Source of the DNA: Dehalococcoidia bacterium UBA2991
GTDB taxonomy: Bacteria > Chloroflexota > Dehalococcoidia > Tepidiformales > Tepidiformaceae
Assembly (NCBI GenBank): GCA_002346645.1
Contig: DEAD01000012.1
Coordinates: 53,430 to 117,429, forward strand
DNA length: 64,000 nucleotides
Direction of reading: 5' to 3'
Part shown: positions 9,002-18,215 of the stretch, in pieces
Layout of the letters: each line of letters starts with the position of its first letter
Position numbering within the stretch: the stretch's first letter is position 1
Made by a program: the position numbers and the translations under genes
Notes under the pieces: generated by a model
What the model saw: the letters and a program-made list of their open reading frames with translations, nothing else
What the model was told of the DNA's origin: nothing
Databases searched by the model: none

Positions 9002-9484
9002 ATGGTTTGTGTCGAACCAGCTCTCTTAAGTGATACCGATGCCATTTATGCGCTGATCGATCATTGGGCCCAGCGTGGGGAAATGCTGGAACGTCCCCAT
9101 GGCTATATCCGTGAAGCCATTGGTGATTTCAAGGTTGCTCGCGAAGATGGAGAGATTGTGGCGTGTGGTTCTCTCCATGTAATGGGCTCTGATCTTGCGG
9201 AAATACGGGCCCTTGCCGTTCGTGAAGACCAGCATGGGAAAGGGGTAGGAGCAGCTGTAGTAGAAGCTTGCGTTGAGGAAGGGAGAGGTAACGGTATCGA
9301 ACGAGTATTTGCTCTCACCTATCAGCCAGGCTTCTTTGAGCGCCAAGGCTTCGTCCTTGCAAACGTGATGGATTTTCCCGAGAAGGTTTGGACTGAGTGT
9401 CTTCGTTGCCCATTCGTTACTAACTGTCGTGAGATTGCAGTCGTACGAGATCTTGGTCTTGAGGCTGAAGCCCCTGCCTCTTAG
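9002..9484 (+). CDS. GNAT acetyltransferase, ArgA-like (N-acetylglutamate synthase type)
   Basis: A 160-residue GNAT-fold enzyme. The acetyl-CoA site is visible as VREDQHGKGVGAAVVEAC, after the LAEIRALAV strand, with FALTYQPGFFERQGF following. The C-terminal cysteine motif in WTECLRCPFVTNCREIAV is a mark of the short ArgA-type N-acetylglutamate synthases, which start arginine biosynthesis. GGAGATT precedes the ATG. The stop overlaps the convergent thiamine-diphosphate gene by four bases. Two stem-loops lie upstream in the leader. No other arg genes are adjacent, so pathway role rests on the sequence alone. Confidence 0.8.
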   Translation: MVCVEPALLSDTDAIYALIDHWAQRGEMLERPHGYIREAIGDFKVAREDGEIVACGSLHVMGSDLAEIRALAVREDQHGKGVGAAVVEACVEEGRGNGIERVFALTYQPGFFERQGFVLANVMDFPEKVWTECLRCPFVTNCREIAVVRDLGLEAEAPAS

Positions 9485-11100
9485 TAGCGGGAGATATCAA
9501 TCTCCTTCTCTGTGATGAACTCAAGCAGGGCGGGCACACCTGCTTGAGTCTGGGCAATACCCCGCTTGATAGCAGGGATAATGTCGTTTGCATTGGTGAC
9601 ACGCTCTCCGTAGCCGCCGAAGGCTTTTGCCATGTCTGCATAGTTCCCACTAATGTCGGTGCTTCGGTATTTCTCGGTTGCCGCTTGCATGATGGGAAGT
9701 TCAATCGCCATAGAAAAGTTGTTAAGCAGGACAGAAAGGATTGGAATGCGCTCACGGACGGCTGTTTCAAAGTCCATGCCAGTAAAGCCGATAGCAGCGT
9801 CACCCCAGACATTGATGCAGAGCTTGTCGGGACGCGCCAGCTTGGCGCCCATCGCGTAACCGAGGCCTGTCCCGAGTTGAGTGGTCTTACCCCACCCGAT
9901 ATAGCTAAGCGGAGTGCGGCTTTCCCAGAATGGTGAGAGCTGATCCCTTGGGCTACCAGCATCGTGAGTGATGATGGTGTTCTCAACCTCGACAGTGTTA
10001 AACAAATCCCAGATGACACGGTAGGGGGATAGCGGTGAGTCTTCGCAAGTAAGCTTTGGCATCCACTCATCAAGCCAATCTTTTTTCATGGCTGCGATGC
10101 GCTGGGTGATGTTGGTTCGTGAAGTTGTTACACCACCGAGCTCGGAGAGCAGGGCAGAAAGTGTTAGCTGTGCATCCCCGATAAGGGCATACGCCGAAGT
10201 GACATCTTTGTTGATGTCTGAGGGATCGAGGGTGGCATGGATGATTGTTTTCCCTTTAGGCATGGCAATGCCGAAGCCTGTAGCTGCAAAACTACAGCCG
10301 ATACCGAAGATGACATCAGCATCATGAAGGAACTCATGGACGGCACGGGGAACAGCACGGCCGCCGGAGCCGAGTGAGAGAGGGTGGTCTTCGGGGAAAG
10401 CGCTCTTACCTTGAAGGCTAGTGGTGACGGGGATTTGCAACTGTTCTGCCAGTTCACGTAACTCTTTCCAGGCTTTTGCGTAGTGGACTCCTTGGCCTGC
10501 ATAAATGATGGGTCGTTCTGCGTTTTGGAGGATCTCCGCCACGGTGGCTACATCCTCTGGATCGGGACCGGTTCGTAGAGAAGGAGGGGGCTCGTAAAGG
10601 AACTCGTCAGGGACCTCTTCTTGAAAGATATCTGAGGGGATCTCAATGAGAACAGGACGAGGACGACCATTACGCACTTGGGTAAAGGCTCGTCGCATGA
10701 CATCGGGAATGGTCGAGCCGAGAGTGACTTGTTCGGTCCACTTAGTCACGTGTTGGAAGTTTAGAAAGGAGTTAAAGTTGGGAGGAGTGTTAGTAATGTT
10801 CCGGGCGTACCCCCCAGGCATTACTAGAATGGGAACTGAGTCTCCATAGGCTTGAGCGACACCACCGAAGGCATTTTCCGCACCAGGTCCATGTTGCATC
10901 GCAAAAACACCGATACGGTCACCGGAGTTTATTCGGCTAAAGGCGTCGGCCATATGAAGCCCCACTCGCTCTTGACGGACGATAATTGTGCGAATATCGG
11001 CGCGGGCTGCGGCCTCAATAATAGGATTGACGGGATAGGCGACTAGAAACTCGACACCCTCCCTTTTTAGTATTTCAGCTACAGCATCGGCGACCTTCAC
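9481..11100 (-). CDS. thiamine-diphosphate enzyme, acetolactate synthase-like
   Basis: A 539-residue protein with the three-domain architecture of the acetolactate synthase/decarboxylase family. The N-terminal Pyr domain has VRQERVGLHMADAFSR (the ThDP-activating glutamate), the middle domain has NAERPIIYAGQGVHY, and the PP domain has the ThDP/Mg motif from GDAAIGFTGMDFETA to LNN about 30 residues in total. Start is GTG after GGGGGATTC. It is clearly paralogous to the gene at 28.6-30.3 kb, sharing THDAG-PRD and SYIGWGKTT. The reaction (acetolactate, sulfopyruvate, oxalyl-CoA or benzoylformate type) cannot be assigned; no small regulatory subunit is nearby, which argues against housekeeping IlvB. 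Confidence 0.85.
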   Translation of the reverse strand: MKVADAVAEILKREGVEFLVAYPVNPIIEAAARADIRTIIVRQERVGLHMADAFSRINSGDRIGVFAMQHGPGAENAFGGVAQAYGDSVPILVMPGGYARNITNTPPNFNSFLNFQHVTKWTEQVTLGSTIPDVMRRAFTQVRNGRPRPVLIEIPSDIFQEEVPDEFLYEPPPSLRTGPDPEDVATVAEILQNAERPIIYAGQGVHYAKAWKELRELAEQLQIPVTTSLQGKSAFPEDHPLSLGSGGRAVPRAVHEFLHDADVIFGIGCSFAATGFGIAMPKGKTIIHATLDPSDINKDVTSAYALIGDAQLTLSALLSELGGVTTSRTNITQRIAAMKKDWLDEWMPKLTCEDSPLSPYRVIWDLFNTVEVENTIITHDAGSPRDQLSPFWESRTPLSYIGWGKTTQLGTGLGYAMGAKLARPDKLCINVWGDAAIGFTGMDFETAVRERIPILSVLLNNFSMAIELPIMQAATEKYRSTDISGNYADMAKAFGGYGERVTNANDIIPAIKRGIAQTQAGVPALLEFITEKEIDISRY

Positions 11101-11207
11101 GAATCCCCCTTTGGGTTGCTGACCTAGGCTTTTTTCTGCAACCTCAGTTTACAGTTTTGGCCTTCAGGCTTGCCGCAAGGGATAGGGGACGCGCAAAATT
11201 TGGCGAG

Positions 11208-12092
11208 ATGCCCTTACTAAGCGTGATTTCCGACAAGCCTTCATCTGGTAAGACCGGTGTTGCAGCAACAGTGGCTCGCAACCTGGCGTATTCGGGACAG
11301 CGTATCTGGTTAGTGCGAGGAGAGTCCGTAGGCGCTGGCAATGCAGTTGCGGATGCTCGATGGTTTGGAAGCCTAGAGTTCGCACCAGGCAGTGCAGCGA
11401 CACCGGTTGCAGCAAACGTTATTCCGACCCCCAGTGGTGATGAAATTGTGGTCGCTGAGTTGGACCAACCACTAGACCGTGCGGACGCGTCCATCTTTGT
11501 GGCGCGTGGCCTGCCTTCTGAGGAACGAGTGGCAGAGATTGAGCCCTTAGCGGTAGCTGCAGTGGATGTACCGTCCTTTGTGGCCAAGGCAGCGCCTGAT
11601 GAGATTGGTGGAGCTCCACTGTTTGTTATCGAGGAAGACCGCACGCTAGCAGGATTCAGTGTTTCAGAGGCTAAAGCAATTCTTCAGGCGGAAACTCTGG
11701 TGGAGGGAGACGGCCTGGATTTAACTTGCGACCATCTTGTGATTGCTCCCATTGGGTCAGATGCTGGCCAGCCTTATTTGAGTCGCTTCGAATCGAAAGC
11801 TGTAGTCGTGCGATTCGATAAAACGGACCAGCATTTGGCAGCGCTGGCAACGGAACCTGCCTGCCTAATCTTGACGGGAGGCAGGCGGCCAAGTGATTAC
11901 CTATTTGATGCGGCTTCAGCACGCGGTGTCCCCGTGCTTCTTTCTAGGACAGATACCGAGAACACAGTGATTGCTCTGGAGGGCATCTTCGACGACACTC
12001 GATTTCATGGTGAGCGCAAGCTGGAGAGAATGTCAGAGATCCTAGGGTCTTCTGGACTGGTTGAACGAGTGGTGGCGGAGTTGGGCTGCTAG
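11208..12092 (+). CDS. P-loop NTPase with DRTGG domain
   Basis: About 294 residues resembling the N-terminal, non-catalytic portion of long phosphotransacetylases. A BioD-like P-loop is at the start (SDKPSSGKTGVAATVARNLA). A C-terminal DRTGG-type domain runs from VEGDGLDLTCDHLVIAP through CLILTGGRRPSDYLFDAA to LSRTDTENTVIALEGIF. The phosphotransacetylase catalytic domain is absent, so it is probably a regulatory or sensor protein. The ATG at 11208, preceded by TTGGCGAG, is preferred over an upstream ATG because the P-loop then sits at the usual distance from the N-terminus. It overlaps its convergent neighbour by four bases. Confidence 0.72.
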   Translation: MPLLSVISDKPSSGKTGVAATVARNLAYSGQRIWLVRGESVGAGNAVADARWFGSLEFAPGSAATPVAANVIPTPSGDEIVVAELDQPLDRADASIFVARGLPSEERVAEIEPLAVAAVDVPSFVAKAAPDEIGGAPLFVIEEDRTLAGFSVSEAKAILQAETLVEGDGLDLTCDHLVIAPIGSDAGQPYLSRFESKAVVVRFDKTDQHLAALATEPACLILTGGRRPSDYLFDAASARGVPVLLSRTDTENTVIALEGIFDDTRFHGERKLERMSEILGSSGLVERVVAELGC

Positions 12093-12649
12093 CTTTCGGG
12101 TGGGCGTCGTTCTAATGAAGGTGAGCGTCGGACCAGGCCACCGAGCTCATGGCCGCTGGTTGCTTGGTCGCCTTCTAGATGGCTGGCTGCGGGTTCAGGT
12201 ATAGCTACTGGAGCTTTTTCACGAGCGCAATAGGGACAGGATATCCAACCGTAATCCAATGGTTTGCCACAGCCGATGCAAGGTTCCTTTAAGTTAGTGA
12301 GGCAGGAGGGACAGATTAGGAAGTCCTCTCGCACGCGGCGGCGGCAGGCCGGACAAGCTTTCTGGTCATCAAGGTCTTGAAGAATAGCTTCCTCTTCGAG
12401 GGAGCGTTCATAAAGTTCAGTAAGTGTCTGGCGCGGACGCAGAATGAGGTAAACGCAATGGCCCGGCAGGAAGCCAGCGAGAACCAGTAACACTGAGACC
12501 AGCTGCATGACGGGATCACGTGTGCGCTGACGTATGTCTCGGAAAACCCAGAAAATGAGTGATACCCATATGATGGCGCCATAGATCGACAGGACTGCGA
12601 GAACGAGCCTTAGGGTGTCTTGCCAGGTACCGCCGGGCCAATCGAACAT
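12089..12649 (-). CDS. membrane protein with double zinc ribbon
   Basis: A 186-residue protein. Two hydrophobic segments lie in the first 70 residues (LRLVLAVLSIYGAIIWVSLI and LVSVLLVLAGFLPGHCVYLI). A cytoplasmic zinc-ribbon region follows with four CxxC-type pairs: CPAC, CPSC, CIGC, CPYC. The tail is disordered and charged. Double zinc-ribbon proteins of this kind are common and uncharacterised. It lies divergent to pcrA across a 101-base spacer and convergent with the DRTGG protein, so no operon partner points to a role. Confidence 0.75.
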   Translation of the reverse strand: MFDWPGGTWQDTLRLVLAVLSIYGAIIWVSLIFWVFRDIRQRTRDPVMQLVSVLLVLAGFLPGHCVYLILRPRQTLTELYERSLEEEAILQDLDDQKACPACRRRVREDFLICPSCLTNLKEPCIGCGKPLDYGWISCPYCAREKAPVAIPEPAASHLEGDQATSGHELGGLVRRSPSLERRPPES

Positions 12650-12750
12650 CGAGTTTTCCTTATCTTCGGGCCACGTACTCGAAGCGTGGAGCGCTGCCTG
12701 TGCTGCCGGTCCTGAGATTACAGCATCGTCCCATAGATGCGAGATAGGAA

Positions 12751-15018
12751 ATGTTGACAGGACTTATCGATTTATGGGCACAGGAGCACAGGAGTCGATA
12801 CGATGGGATGGTGTCAGGTTCCCATCGTGTACCACTGGCTGTAGAGGGCCTGAATCCTGCGCAGCGGGCGGCGGTGGAACATCCAGGTGGGGCTCAGCTC
12901 ATCCTCGCTGGGCCGGGTAGTGGTAAGACCCGGGTAATCATGAATCGCATCGCCTGGCTTGTCGGGGAGCAAGGAGTTGCCCCCTGGCGCATTCTGGCGG
13001 TGACTTTTACCAACAAGGCAGCGAGAGAAATGCGAGCGCGGGCGCAGGGCTTGCTCGGGGAAGATGCTGCCAAGCTCCATTTAGGAACTTTCCATTCGAT
13101 GTGTGCTCGCTGGCTTCGTATTCACGGTGAGGAGCTAGGGATTTCTCCCGACTATGTTATTTATGACGATGCTGACCAGACGGCTCTAATGAAAAGAGTA
13201 CTGGAGTCTTTACATGTTGACTCGCGTCAATTCACCCCACGGTCGGTGCTGTCTGCTATCTCTAGCGCTAAAAGCGAGATGCGTGGTGCAGATCACTTTG
13301 GTAACCAGACTGAGTCTTACTTCCAGGAGGTGGTCGCGCGTGCCTACGAACGCTACCAGCAAGGATTGCGGGCGGCCTCTGCTTTTGATTTCGATGACTT
13401 GTTAGTCGAAACAGTTCGGCTTTTCAGGCAGTCAAAGGAGGTATTGGAACAGCGGGCAGGAAAGTACTTACATGTCCTCGTTGATGAATTCCAGGACACT
13501 AATCCAGCTCAATACGCCCTTGCTCGGCAGTTGGCATCAGTTAACGGCAATATCTGTGTGGTAGGAGACCCTGACCAAAGTATCTACTCCTGGAGGGCGG
13601 CCGACTCACGGAACACGCAGTACTTCTTGAGGGATTTTCCTGAGGCTACCACCTATCTGCTGGAGCAGAACTATCGCTCTACCCAGCCCATTCTGGATGC
13701 TGCCAATGCCGTCATTGCCAATAACCGAAGTCATATTGAGCGAGCACTTTGGACCGAAAGTGAGGAAGGGCAAGCCCTAATCACTTACGAGGCCTACAAC
13801 GATGAGGAGGAAGGTGAATTTGTCGCTCGTGAAGTGGAGCGCCTTTCGGTAAAGGAACGTTCCCTTTCCTCAATCGCTGTGTTGTATCGGACTAATGCGC
13901 AATCGCGTCCTATAGAGGACGCCCTGGTCCGGAATCGCATTCCTTACCGATTAATTGGGGGTGTGCGTTTCTATCAGAGGCGCGAGATCAAAGATCTGCT
14001 GGCTTATTTGCGATTGGTGCATAACCGCCTCGACGAGGCCAGCCTACTGCGAGTTATTAATGTGCCCACGAGGGGAATTGGTGGTACGACACTTTCTCGA
14101 CTAACAGATTTCGCGCGTTCAACTGGCTTAACGCTATGGGACGCCTGTGAAGCCAGCTCTCTAGGGGAGCCTATACCCGGCATTGCTGCGCGGGCCACAA
14201 CGGCAATCCGTAGGTTCGTGCAAACACTTGAGGCAATGAGGAGGGAGCGGGATCGTCCCCTGGCAGAGCTGCTCGACCAAGTGTTGGAGGCTAGCAGCTA
14301 CTTGGATTATCTGAGAGACCGCGACGAGGGAGGGGAAGAACGCCTGGAAAACGTGTTGCAGTTACGGACCGTGATGTCTCAATACGAGGACACAACTGGA
14401 GGAGAGGCTGCGGACCTGGCCAGCTTTTTACAGGATGTGGCTTTAGTCGCTGATGTGGACGAATTGGAGGGGGCGGTGGAAGCGGTCACGCTCATTACAT
14501 TGCATGCAGCCAAGGGGCTGGAGTTCCCAATTGTTTTTTTAGTGGGTATGGAAGAGGGGGTGCTTCCCCATATCCGTTCATTCGACGACCCACGTCAGCT
14601 AGAGGAAGAGAGGCGACTGGCCTATGTAGGGATAACGCGGGCAGAGGAGTCGGTTTATTTGACTAGAGCCTATAGGCGCTATCTTGGTGGACGACCTCTA
14701 ACAAATCCTCCCTCTCGATTCTTGGGGGAAATCCCGGAACATCTTCTTCAGCCGTATCGAGGTGGTGAACGTCGCACGGTTCGGGAAGCTGAAAGGGAAG
14801 AAGCTTCTGCTAGCTCGGCTACCACAGAAGGGGTAGCTAGTACCACCGCACCGGATTGGCAGGCTGGAGAACGCGTGAGTCATCCCCATTTCGGCGAGGG
14901 GATTGTCGTGAGCAGCCAAGAGAGGCGTGGTGATGTAGAGGTGGTGGTTGCATTCGATGATGCGAAGGCGGGAGTAAAACGGCTCCTACAAAGCCTAGCC
15001 CCTCTGGAGCGAGTTTAG
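12751..15018 (+). CDS. pcrA: ATP-dependent 3'-5' DNA helicase PcrA/UvrD
   Basis: A 755-residue superfamily 1A helicase for nucleotide-excision and mismatch repair and removal of proteins from DNA. Seen in order: the Q-motif region LNPAQRAAVEH, Walker A AGPGSGKTR, TFTNKAAREMRAR, motif II VDEFQDTN, motif III GDPDQSIYSWRAA, motif IV EQNYRSTQPI, LITLHAAKGLEFPIVFLVG and the final VGITRAEE. The C-terminus WQAGERVSHPHFGEGIV is the Tudor-like domain typical of PcrA. An in-frame ATG at 12808 would give a more usual short N-terminus; the true start is undecided between the two. Confidence 0.95.
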   Translation: MLTGLIDLWAQEHRSRYDGMVSGSHRVPLAVEGLNPAQRAAVEHPGGAQLILAGPGSGKTRVIMNRIAWLVGEQGVAPWRILAVTFTNKAAREMRARAQGLLGEDAAKLHLGTFHSMCARWLRIHGEELGISPDYVIYDDADQTALMKRVLESLHVDSRQFTPRSVLSAISSAKSEMRGADHFGNQTESYFQEVVARAYERYQQGLRAASAFDFDDLLVETVRLFRQSKEVLEQRAGKYLHVLVDEFQDTNPAQYALARQLASVNGNICVVGDPDQSIYSWRAADSRNTQYFLRDFPEATTYLLEQNYRSTQPILDAANAVIANNRSHIERALWTESEEGQALITYEAYNDEEEGEFVAREVERLSVKERSLSSIAVLYRTNAQSRPIEDALVRNRIPYRLIGGVRFYQRREIKDLLAYLRLVHNRLDEASLLRVINVPTRGIGGTTLSRLTDFARSTGLTLWDACEASSLGEPIPGIAARATTAIRRFVQTLEAMRRERDRPLAELLDQVLEASSYLDYLRDRDEGGEERLENVLQLRTVMSQYEDTTGGEAADLASFLQDVALVADVDELEGAVEAVTLITLHAAKGLEFPIVFLVGMEEGVLPHIRSFDDPRQLEEERRLAYVGITRAEESVYLTRAYRRYLGGRPLTNPPSRFLGEIPEHLLQPYRGGERRTVREAEREEASASSATTEGVASTTAPDWQAGERVSHPHFGEGIVVSSQERRGDVEVVVAFDDAKAGVKRLLQSLAPLERV

Positions 15019-15022
15019 CCAG

Positions 15023-15505
15023 CTATCCTTCGGTATTCCGCTTAGGAACCATGACCTTACGAGTAAAGGTAAGAACGGTTTCGGCTCTTTGGTTGTAGCC
15101 ACGAGTATCGACGGTAACTATCCCCCGATCGTTCCGGGAACGAGACTCTACCTTGTCGATAACCGTCGTCTCAGCGTAGATGGTGTCGCCGTGAAAGGTG
15201 GGACTGGTGTGCTTCAGGGACTCGATTTCGAGGTTAGCTATAGCTTTCCCTGATATCTCGGTTACGGTCATTCCAAAAACGATTGAATACACGAGAGTTC
15301 CCACCACGACGTTCTTGCCAAATTGGGTCTCTTCTTCAGCATAGCGAGCATCAATGTGGAGAGGGTGGTGGTTCATGGTTTGCATGCAGTGGAGGACATC
15401 GTCGTACTCAGTAATGGTACGTCCTGGCCAATGCTTGAAGACGTCGCCGACCTCAAATTCTTCGTAATATCGTCCGAAGGCTTCACGCCCTTCGTGAATG
15501 GTCAT
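15023..15505 (-). CDS. MaoC-family (hotdog) enoyl-CoA hydratase
   Basis: A 160-residue single hotdog domain of the MaoC type. It has FEVGDVFKHWPGRTITEYD at the start and the hydratase-like motif MNHHPLHIDARYAEE. A strong AGGAGG lies seven bases before the ATG. It is the last gene of a three-gene minus-strand operon after the carboxylase/reductase-like and acyl-CoA dehydrogenase genes (gaps 52-55 bases), so it probably hydrates the enoyl-CoA made by the dehydrogenase. Mesaconyl-CoA hydratase of the ethylmalonyl-CoA pathway is a related but twice-longer protein, so identity with it is not supported. Confidence 0.85.
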   Translation of the reverse strand: MTIHEGREAFGRYYEEFEVGDVFKHWPGRTITEYDDVLHCMQTMNHHPLHIDARYAEEETQFGKNVVVGTLVYSIVFGMTVTEISGKAIANLEIESLKHTSPTFHGDTIYAETTVIDKVESRSRNDRGIVTVDTRGYNQRAETVLTFTRKVMVPKRNTEG

Positions 15506-15557
15506 GATGTTGCCTCCTAGCTGTTGCTGGTCCGGTCACGGCTCCCTAAGGAACTGG

Positions 15558-16733
15558 TTACTCAATGGCGTATTCGCGAAGGAGATTGCGGGCTATAACG
15601 ATCTTTTGGATGTCGCTCGTCCCCTCTGCAATCACCATGACAGGGGCATCCCGATAGTAACGCTCCAGAGGGAGTTCCTTGCTATATCCAACGCCTCCAT
15701 GAAGGCGTAACGCTTCGAGCACCACCTCTTGACAGACCTCGGTTGCGAACAGCTTAGCCATCCCTGCATCTAGGTCTGAGCGGGCGCCGCTATCTTTACG
15801 GCGAGCTGCATCAAAAGTAAGCAGACGGGCCGCTCTAATCTTTGTTGCCATTTCTGCAAGTCGAATTTGTTGAGCTTGATGCTGGGCGATTGGTTTTCCG
15901 AAAGCGTGGCGTTGCTGAGAGTAAGCAATTGCATCTTCGAAGGCTGCTTGGGCTACTCCTACTCCCCGGGCTGCAACATTAATGCGTCCTACCTCGAGCG
16001 CGCTCATGACGTGCTGAAAGCCTCGTCCCTCATCGCCACTAAGCAGATTGCCAGCGGGCACGCGGGCGTTGTCGAAAGCAAGCTCAGTAGTCTCGACGCC
16101 CTTATAACCAAGCTTTTCAAGTTTGCGTCCAACGAAGAAGCCCTCAGTAGCCGGCTCCACAAGGAAAGCGCTGATTCCTCGATGGGCTGGTAGCGCCTCG
16201 GCATCGGTCTTAGTTAGGACAAGGTAAACGCCAGCTCGCTGTCCGTTTGTTACCCACATTTTCTGGCCATTAATGATGTAGTCATCGCCATCGCGAGTAG
16301 CCTGCGTCTTAATGGCTTGCGCATCGGAGCCTGCATCAGGCTCAGTGATACTTAGGGCAGCACGAATTTCGGGTTCGACCATTCGGGGAAGAAAACTCTG
16401 TTTCTGCTCATCTGTGCCGTAGCTGGAGATGGCATAACCCACAAGTACATGAGTATTTAGGACACCCGCGAGGCTCATCCAGCCACGGGCAAGTTCGATG
16501 CACACACCCGCATAACATTCAAAGCTGAGGTCTAGGCCGCCGTACTCTTCGGGAATCTTGATAGAGAAGAGGCCCATCTCGGCCATGCCCGCCACTAACG
16601 GGGCGGGGTACTCATCGGCATGCTCGTACTCACTGGCAACTGGCTTTACTTCGCGGTCTACCCACACACCAACATTTGAGACGATCTCTTGTGCTACTGG
16701 ATCGATAATGTCGGCGGCGAAGTCACGAGCCAT
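15558..16733 (-). CDS. acyl-CoA dehydrogenase
   Basis: A 391-residue acyl-CoA dehydrogenase. The flavin site is visible in AALSITEPDAGSDAQAIKTQA and MWVTNGQRAG. The catalytic glutamate is in MVIAEGTSDIQKIVIARNLL near the C-terminus. YSQQRHAFGKPIAQHQA is the usual dimer/FAD motif. AGGAAGG precedes the ATG. It is the middle gene of the operon with a crotonyl-CoA carboxylase/reductase-like gene upstream and a MaoC hydratase downstream. Length fits a short-branched or short-chain dehydrogenase, not the roughly 550-residue methylsuccinyl-CoA dehydrogenase. Confidence 0.93.
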   Translation of the reverse strand: MARDFAADIIDPVAQEIVSNVGVWVDREVKPVASEYEHADEYPAPLVAGMAEMGLFSIKIPEEYGGLDLSFECYAGVCIELARGWMSLAGVLNTHVLVGYAISSYGTDEQKQSFLPRMVEPEIRAALSITEPDAGSDAQAIKTQATRDGDDYIINGQKMWVTNGQRAGVYLVLTKTDAEALPAHRGISAFLVEPATEGFFVGRKLEKLGYKGVETTELAFDNARVPAGNLLSGDEGRGFQHVMSALEVGRINVAARGVGVAQAAFEDAIAYSQQRHAFGKPIAQHQAQQIRLAEMATKIRAARLLTFDAARRKDSGARSDLDAGMAKLFATEVCQEVVLEALRLHGGVGYSKELPLERYYRDAPVMVIAEGTSDIQKIVIARNLLREYAIE

Positions 16734-16788
16734 TCGGTAAATCCTTCCTGGTCTCGGTCATACAGATTTCTGCCTACCAGAATGTGAC

Positions 16789-18042
16789 CTAGTGGCGACC
16801 CTGTCCTTCGGTGGTTGCTCCCACGAGGATCGCCATATTACCGTCTGGGTGGCGATTTTCGGACATTAACTGGTGGCAGGCTCCCGTTTCATCGAAGGGA
16901 AAGACTCGTGAAAGACATGGGTCGATTTTGCCTTGAACGACCAGTTCGTTGAAGGCTCCTGCTTGTTCATCGTTCGCAAAATGCGAACCCTGAAAGCGCT
17001 TTTGGCGCATCCATAGGTAACGCAGGTCAACGTCTGCGTTATATCCCGTAGTACCGGCGCAGATAACCACCATGCCACCGGTATCGCAAACGAAGACAGA
17101 GGTAGGGAGGGTGTCTTCACCCGGATGCTCAAAGATAATGCGGGGGTTTCGGCGCTCACCAAGTACATCCCATATGGCCTTGCCAAACGCTCGAGCACCT
17201 TTCTGGAAGACCGACATTCCCTCTTGGTCTTCCCAGTCCGGTAACCGTCCCCAATGATCAAAATTCTTTCGATTGATATAGCCGACGGCACCAAGCTTCT
17301 TGCAGAATTCCCCCTTGGCATCACTCGAAACAACGGCAATAGGCTTTGCTCCTCGGAGTGCAGCCAGCTGAATGGCCATAGTACCGAGGCCCCCTGCCCC
17401 GCCCCAAATCAAGACCACGTCATCTTTCTGCACGTCGTGAGGATCCCACGAACAGAGCATGCGGTAGGCAGTCGCACCAACGAGTGTCGGAGCAGCAGCT
17501 TCTTCCCAGCTGAGATGCGGTGCTTTGGGTAGGCACTGGTGAGCCTGCACGCGTGTGAATTGTGCAAAGGAACCCCAGTTCGTCTCATATCCCCAGATGC
17601 GGAAGGAAGGGTCATACATTGGATCCCCGGCTGAGGTTACCCAAGGAGAATGTATGTCCCATTCCCCGCAATGGACGATAACTTCGTCCCCTACCTTTAC
17701 ATTGGTAACGTCCTCACCAACGGCGTAGACAATGCCGGATGCATCGGAACCGCCGATGTGGAAATCTTCAACCTCACCGCCCTTTTGGCGGGCAGCTATT
17801 ACATCGATAGGGACCCCTCGCCCTGCCCAAACATTGTTGTAGTTAACCCCAGCGGCCATCACATAAACCAGGGCATCGTCTGGGCCTACCGCGGGAATAT
17901 CTACCACTTCACCCGCAAAGGCCTGAAGGGGTTCTCCAAAGCGTGACTTTCGGATGAGTTGCGCATGCATCTGCTTAGGTATGGTTCCCAGAGGAGGAGC
18001 TTCTCCCACGGGATATATGTCCCTCTGGTTATCAGTACTCAT
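16789..18042 (-). CDS. crotonyl-CoA carboxylase/reductase-like MDR dehydrogenase
   Basis: About 417 residues of the zinc-independent medium-chain reductase family, with the long insertions of crotonyl-CoA (or enoyl-CoA) carboxylases/reductases. Motifs include [46 protein letters not shown], the NADPH loop [17 protein letters not shown] and [12 protein letters not shown]. These resemble regions forming the CO2 and CoA pocket in characterised members. It would reduce and possibly carboxylate a 2-enoyl-CoA. The ATG at 18042, preceded by AAGGTGAG, is preferred to the TTG one codon earlier. It heads the operon with the dehydrogenase and MaoC genes and is divergent from nuoA. Confidence 0.87.
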   Translation of the reverse strand: MSTDNQRDIYPVGEAPPLGTIPKQMHAQLIRKSRFGEPLQAFAGEVVDIPAVGPDDALVYVMAAGVNYNNVWAGRGVPIDVIAARQKGGEVEDFHIGGSDASGIVYAVGEDVTNVKVGDEVIVHCGEWDIHSPWVTSAGDPMYDPSFRIWGYETNWGSFAQFTRVQAHQCLPKAPHLSWEEAAAPTLVGATAYRMLCSWDPHDVQKDDVVLIWGGAGGLGTMAIQLAALRGAKPIAVVSSDAKGEFCKKLGAVGYINRKNFDHWGRLPDWEDQEGMSVFQKGARAFGKAIWDVLGERRNPRIIFEHPGEDTLPTSVFVCDTGGMVVICAGTTGYNADVDLRYLWMRQKRFQGSHFANDEQAGAFNELVVQGKIDPCLSRVFPFDETGACHQLMSENRHPDGNMAILVGATTEGQGRH

Positions 18043-18071
18043 CAACTCACCTTATTGACGATAATGGCGAA

Positions 18072-18099
18072 ATACTACCGCTCACATTCGCAAAGGCAA
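18072..18099 (-). promoter_or_regulatory. candidate promoter for the CoA operon
   Basis: On the minus strand a TTGCCT -35-like box (18094-18099) and a TAGTAT -10-like box (18072-18077) are 16 bases apart. They would start transcription about 25 bases before the reductase ATG. The match was found by eye only. Confidence 0.33.
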
Positions 18100-18144
18100 C
18101 TTCTGGAAGAAAAAGCTCCCATTTTTCAAATTCTGAAGAGGGAT

Positions 18145-18175
18145 TTGGTCTCGGTAGGGGCGGCCGTGATATAGT
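18145..18175 (+). promoter_or_regulatory. candidate promoter for the nuo operon
   Basis: TATAGT at 18170-18175 is preceded by TG plus one base, an extended -10 arrangement. A weak TTGGTC box at 18145-18150 lies 19 bases upstream. It would give a leader of roughly 35 bases before nuoA. Confidence 0.45.
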
Positions 18176-18215
18176 TTCGCGGTCCTTAGAGAGAGATTTC
18201 ACAAACGGCCAGGGC

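Noticed and set aside
9420..10073. A 217-codon minus-strand frame overlapping the thiamine-diphosphate gene
   Set aside because: It is a shifted-frame shadow of a well-supported enzyme; its serine/leucine-rich translation has no motifs.
15023..16733. Calling the dehydrogenase and MaoC genes methylsuccinyl-CoA dehydrogenase and mesaconyl-CoA hydratase
   Set aside because: Both are much shorter than those enzymes; only the gene order is suggestive.
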